Positions 6,541 to 8,740 of a stretch of DNA of 8,740 nucleotides are shown piece by piece. The notes below the pieces were generated by a model. That model saw nothing but the letters and a program-made list of their open reading frames with translations. It was not told the origin of the DNA and made no database searches. Position numbers and translations under genes: made by a program. How positions within the stretch are numbered: position 1 is the first letter of the stretch; each line of letters opens with the position of its first letter. The stretch covers positions 1-8,740 of the forward strand of contig JACZWF010000053.1 of assembly GCA_022572285.1 (NCBI GenBank). Reading direction: 5' to 3'. The stretch is from Nitrososphaerota archaeon (GTDB lineage: Archaea > Thermoproteota > Nitrososphaeria > Nitrososphaerales > UBA57).

Positions 6541-7014
6541 TTAGGTCTGAGCTGCCTCTATGGGCTCTCCCTTCTGGCGGAGCGCTTCTACCTGTCTCCG
6601 AATCCATTCTTCGTATGATCCAACCGGCACAGATATCTTAGGTGCCCCGTCTTCTTCCTTTGGTTCTACGGTCTGCTTTCGAATCCATTCCTCATATGAT
6701 CCTAGGGGAACATGAAAATCGGGACTTTCTACTTTCTCTTCCTTAGGCGTAACTTTCTGCTTTCTGAGCCAAGCGTCATAGGTGTTTACGGGAATGAGGG
6801 CCTTGTTCGCTTTTTTCTTGGTTACCTTCTGCTTCTTAAGCCATTCATCGAATGAGTTTCTAGGAAGCAGGACTCTCTCGGTAATCTCCTTTCTCTTGGA
6901 AGATGTCTTCTTTTTCAAAGGCGCGATACGTTTCTGATTCTTAGGTGTCGCCTTCCGTTGAGGTGATTTACCCTTCTTGACAGATGTTCCCTTTTTTGCC
7001 TTCTTGACTGCCAT
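6541..7014 (-). CDS. Lys-rich protein with four P-x-x-[ST]-[YF]-x-x-W-[IL]-[RK]-[KR]-Q repeats
   Basis: This 157-residue protein is one I do not recognise. Residues 1-45 are a basic, low-complexity tail rich in K, S, T and P, like histone H1 or nucleic-acid-binding tails. Four repeats follow, with Trp at 58, 82, 110 and 137 (spacings 24, 28 and 27): LPRNSFDEWLKKQ, IPVNTYDAWLRKQ, VPLGSYEEWIRKQ and VPVGSYEEWIRRQ. They are joined by charged K/E/P linkers. The linkers shift from basic (first) to acidic (third), so the protein has a charge gradient. Each unit could be a short amphipathic helix presenting Trp and two basic residues. There is no signal peptide, membrane segment or Cys. Cytoplasmic nucleic-acid or chromatin binding is an inference from composition only. 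The gene has its own TATA-like element and meets the Ddn gene tail to tail. Confidence 0.8.
   Translation of the reverse strand: MAVKKAKKGTSVKKGKSPQRKATPKNQKRIAPLKKKTSSKRKEITERVLLPRNSFDEWLKKQKVTKKKANKALIPVNTYDAWLRKQKVTPKEEKVESPDFHVPLGSYEEWIRKQTVEPKEEDGAPKISVPVGSYEEWIRRQVEALRQKGEPIEAAQT
6592..6867 (-). repeat. Four short W-motif repeats
   Basis: The repeat cores lie at 6829-6867, 6757-6795, 6673-6711 and 6592-6630 (each 13 codons, in protein order). The last two are also alike at DNA level (both contain CGAATCCATTC on the plus strand and similar flanks). The first two are more diverged. This pattern indicates stepwise duplication, with the C-terminal pair the most recent. Confidence 0.75.
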
Positions 7015-7038
7015 AGTATTAGTGGCTAGAGATTTCTC

Positions 7039-7046
7039 ACATAAGA
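7039..7046 (-). promoter_or_regulatory. TATA-like element of the Lys-rich repeat gene
   Basis: On the minus strand CTTATGTG is centred about 28 bases before ATG 7014, and no Shine-Dalgarno sequence precedes the start. The spacing predicts a leaderless transcript. The element lies just beyond the stop codon (7067) of the upstream winged-helix gene, so this gene is probably transcribed separately. Confidence 0.45.
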
Positions 7047-7066
7047 GTGTTTTCGAATGTTACGCC

Positions 7067-7336
7067 TCAGAGGGCAACAGAATAAGTATCATCTACTTCT
7101 AAAGTCCTATAGACGAGACGATCCTGGATCAACTGTTGTAAACTCGAATTATAGATCGTGGCAGAGACTTTGGAGAAGTTCTCTCGGATCTCTGATCTAG
7201 ATGAATTCGGGTTATCTATCAGGTATGTGTAGATTTTCTTGGAAGTCCTGCCGAGATTTCCTAGTTTTTCATCAACTGTTTGAAATCCGTAGGTAATCTC
7301 TCTGTCCTCCCAGGCATCAAAGGTAGCCTCGCGCAC
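7067..7336 (-). CDS. Winged-helix-like DNA-binding protein (small)
   Basis: Starting at GTG 7336 this gives 89 residues. From about residue 31 the sequence TSKKIYTYLIDNP, SRSEIRENFSKVSATIYNSSLQQLIQDRLVYR and a final beta-hairpin-like EVDDTYSVAL has the helix-turn-helix-then-wing layout of winged-helix regulators. The [L]-x-x-L-x-x-[D]-x-L-[VI] run matches the third helix and wing of such domains. No other start codon occurs in frame between it and the TAG at 7376. GTG 7336 lies 4 bases after the TAA (7341) of the upstream small gene, so the two look translationally coupled. There is no TATA-like element in front of it, so it depends on that gene's promoter. A DNA target cannot be predicted. 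It could also be the C-terminal piece of a once longer protein. Confidence 0.55.
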   Translation of the reverse strand: MREATFDAWEDREITYGFQTVDEKLGNLGRTSKKIYTYLIDNPNSSRSEIRENFSKVSATIYNSSLQQLIQDRLVYRTLEVDDTYSVAL

Positions 7337-7394
7337 TTCCTTACTTATCGATAGCCTCGCGAAGATGCACCAGGTCTACTGTGTCGCTGCCCGC

Positions 7395-7410
7395 AGCTCT
7401 TGCAAGAGCT
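7395..7410. repeat. Perfect 16-bp palindrome
   Basis: AGCTCTTGCAAGAGCT equals its own reverse complement. It encodes part of the K-A-L-A-R-A run in the restored small helical protein, so it may be only a by-product of codon choice. Its perfect 8-bp arms could also bind a dimeric regulator. Confidence 0.5.
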
Positions 7411-7427
7411 TTCGCAATATGCAAAAT

Positions 7428-7441
7428 ATCGCGCGCGCGAT
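7428..7441. repeat. (CG)5 tract in a 14-bp palindrome
   Basis: ATCGCGCGCGCGAT is a perfect palindrome whose core is five CG units. It sits exactly where the reading frame of the small helical protein changes; gain or loss of one unit shifts the frame by two. Alternating CG can adopt Z-DNA and is prone to slippage. Confidence 0.7.
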
Positions 7442-7622
7442 TTCAATTCGTGAGCTTGATCGCAAGGAATCTTTGAAGAGCTGCTTCGCCATCAATTCAG
7501 AACCAAGGTATTCGCGCTGCCAGGTCCTATCTCTAATTCCTCTCCATGAGAACCTCTCAGCGAGGAAGTCTTTTCGATCCCTGACAACAACATCCAGGAT
7601 GTCGGGCAATTTATCCGACTAG

Positions 7623-8017
7623 AATCATGTTTGAATATGAACTTGATGGAAGATGATTTTAGACCGACGGTCTCCCTGCCCGGTGTTTTGTTCCTTGATA
7701 ATGACCGACCCCAAGAGGCTGAGAATGAAAGAGGTTAGCGCGCGCGCACTCGAAGTACGGAGGGACTCCTCCCCATCCCATCGAGGAAGCGGTGTCTAAT
7801 AACGAAATTCGACTTTATGATCTAACCTCTTGAGTTGAGGAAAGGGCAGATAAGAAACCACGAAGATTACGCGTGATCGAAAGTGGACGGGTCACAGAGA
7901 GCTACCCAGGGAGATTTGATGAAATGGCCAACGATGAACTAGTGTGCTCAAGGAGGCTGATTGCCGAGCCTGGACAAGAGGGTCCATACGATGGCCTTAT
8001 CCGATCTCTTAGCGGGA
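7623..8017. other. Gene-poor stretch with an inverted repeat and a (GC)5 tract
   Basis: About 400 bases carry no convincing gene. They hold the inverted repeat AGACCG-A-CGGTCT (7661-7673) and a pure (GC)5 tract (7738-7747). An AT-rich CTTTATGA (7812-7819) could be a stray promoter element. A 62-codon plus-strand frame from GTG 7873 to TAG 8059 overlaps the next gene but matches nothing I recognise. Confidence 0.5.
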
Positions 8018-8024
8018 CTATACT
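8018..8024 (+). promoter_or_regulatory. TATA-like element of the phosphoribosyltransferase gene
   Basis: CTATACT, preceded by the purine-rich GGGA, is centred 27 bases before ATG 8048. That is the spacing expected for a leaderless transcript. The G-rich GGGGGTAGGGGGG between them could alternatively serve as a Shine-Dalgarno-like sequence. Confidence 0.5.
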
Positions 8025-8047
8025 TGAGGGGGTAGGGGGGACTTTCG

Positions 8048-8704
8048 ATGTTCAAGAATAGAGCTGAGGCGGGCAGAAGACTCGCAGAGACCATGTCCCA
8101 ATATTCAAGAGCTGAGTGTATAGTGTTAGCTATCCCTCGCGGAGGGGTGGTAGTTGGGTATGAGCTCGCGAAAGCACTCGGAATAGATCTTGATATAATT
8201 GTTCCTCGGAAAATAGGTGCTCCTGCACACCCAGAACTTGCTATCGGCGCGGTTGCAGAGGATGGGGCTATTCACCTGAACCAGCAGATCGTGGAATCGC
8301 TTGGAATTGAGGACAGATACATCAAGGAAGAGTCTGTAAGACAGGTTGCTGAGATTAAGAGAAGGACGACCACCTATAGGGGTGATGATAGGAAAAGCTT
8401 AGATCTTGTTCGAGGTCGTACTGTGATAATAACCGACGACGGCTTGGCAACAGGTGCGACTATGATAGCCGCAATAATATCCGTCAAGAAATATGATCCC
8501 TTCCAGATAGTCGTAGCGGTGCCGTTGAGTGCATCGCAGACTCTAATTGAGCTGGAACGATTAGTTGATAATGTAATCTGCCTTGAAAGGCCTGAACGGA
8601 TGTCGGCGATAGGGGAGTTCTACGAGGATTTCCAACAGGTCGAGGATGAGATTGTTATCGAACTCTTGAGGCAGGGCAGGAAGAATGTAGAAGAGTTAAG
8701 CTAG
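8048..8704 (+). CDS. Predicted phosphoribosyltransferase (COG1926 type)
   Basis: This 218-residue type I PRTase-fold protein carries the 13-residue PRPP-binding motif VIITDDGLATGAT (126-138), with the Asp pair and the Gly/Thr phosphate loop intact. The N-terminal LAIPRGGVVVGYELAKAL (about 27-44) forms the first strand and the pyrophosphate-loop region. VPRKIGAPAHPELAIGAVAEDG (52-73) and the C-terminal FYEDFQQVEDEIV (191-203) are typical of the stand-alone COG1926 family. The length is that of complete family members. The enzyme should move a phosphoribosyl group between PRPP and a nitrogen base or other acceptor, but the acceptor is unknown for this family. In some bacteria it is fused or linked to a dienelactone-hydrolase-like protein; no such neighbour is visible before the window ends. 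The gene is intact and ends at TAG 8702. Confidence 0.92.
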   Translation: MFKNRAEAGRRLAETMSQYSRAECIVLAIPRGGVVVGYELAKALGIDLDIIVPRKIGAPAHPELAIGAVAEDGAIHLNQQIVESLGIEDRYIKEESVRQVAEIKRRTTTYRGDDRKSLDLVRGRTVIITDDGLATGATMIAAIISVKKYDPFQIVVAVPLSASQTLIELERLVDNVICLERPERMSAIGEFYEDFQQVEDEIVIELLRQGRKNVEELS

Positions 8705-8740
8705 GGCGACTTAAGGTGACGAATCGAATGTGCGACGATC

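Larger units (their letters stand above)
7341..7609 (-). pseudogene. Small helical protein (AAA-lid or histone-fold-like C-terminus) with frame break in a CG tract
   Basis: From TTG 7609 one frame is open to TAG 7376 (77 codons). Its sense is lost inside the alternating CG tract 7430-7439. Taking out one CG dinucleotide there joins it to a second frame, giving SSRIEIARDILHIAKALARA, then AGSDTVDLVHLREAIDK, and TAA at 7341, an 88-residue protein. The restored end, I-L-x-x-A-[KR]-x-[IL]-A-x-x-A-G-S-x-x-[VI]-x-x-x-H-[LI]-x-E-A-[IL], is close to the C-terminal helical domain of Mg-chelatase/ComM-like AAA+ proteins. It also resembles the alpha2-alpha3 part of archaeal histones (A-x-x-L-A-x-x-A-G-x-x-T-[VI]-x-x-x-x-[LI]). 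Upstream stops (TAG and TGA near 7621-7629) argue against a longer gene. An AT-rich TTCATATTC (about 7632-7640) lies 27 bases before the TTG. The winged-helix gene follows after 4 bases. Confidence 0.45.

Noticed and set aside
7365..7622. 85-codon plus-strand frame opposite the small helical gene
   Set aside because: Composition is rich in Ser, Arg and Cys without family pattern, and the minus strand gives a coherent helical protein once the CG tract is corrected.
7661..7673. AGACCG-A-CGGTCT as a terminator or transposon end
   Set aside because: The stem is short, has no adjacent T-run, no partner copy in the window and no transposase gene nearby.
7873..8061. 62-codon plus-strand frame overlapping the phosphoribosyltransferase start
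   Set aside because: No recognisable motif, a GTG start without clear signals, and the next gene has its own promoter inside it. It may be real but cannot be supported.

Overview
The window reads as archaeal chromosome of moderate GC. Several start codons have an AT-rich TATA-like element about 25-33 bases upstream and no convincing Shine-Dalgarno sequence, which is the layout of leaderless archaeal transcripts. The gene content fits too: a release-factor (aRF1) relic, a single-domain KaiC/RadA-type ATPase, an anchored cupredoxin, an F420-type (Ddn) reductase and a C-terminally anchored repeat protein. A TACK-type, Thaumarchaeota-like or Bathyarchaeia-like lineage is my guess; no marker in the window fixes the phylum.

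Layout. Positions 3-1661 hold the 3' part of a large surface protein with InlB-like (Flg_new_2/B-repeat type) beta repeats and a C-terminal membrane anchor. Positions 1662-2120 contain a decayed aRF1 N-terminal domain. A CBS-pair protein (2121-2621, +) converges on and overlaps a LOG-family Rossmann protein (2609-3643, -). A small Mn/Fe-type cupin (3728-4099, +) diverges from the LOG gene and converges on a frameshifted KaiC-like ATPase (4110-4876, -). A same-strand block follows: cupredoxin with an in-frame amber codon (5008-5397), SAM methyltransferase (5404-6069) and Ddn-type reductase with an in-frame TGA (6085-6534). On the minus strand lie a Lys-rich protein with four copies of a P-x-x-[ST]-[YF]-x-x-W-[IL]-[RK]-[KR]-Q motif (6541-7014), a winged-helix-like protein (7067-7336) and a small helical protein whose frame breaks inside a (CG)5 tract (7341-7609). 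A gene-poor stretch precedes a COG1926-type phosphoribosyltransferase (8048-8704, +).

The most striking property is the density of damage. Five loci (aRF1 relic, KaiC-like, cupredoxin, Ddn, AAA-lid/histone-like small gene) carry a single in-frame stop or frame change, beyond which clear homology or coding sense continues. They alternate with genes that look intact. This is either an accessory region in decay, a set of sequencing or assembly errors, or in one case (the CG tract) a possible slippage switch. TAG and TGA both end intact genes here, so genome-wide stop reassignment is unlikely. The most novel-looking intact gene is the Lys-rich W-repeat protein at 6541-7014. No RNA genes, CRISPR arrays, insertion sequences or integrases were seen.
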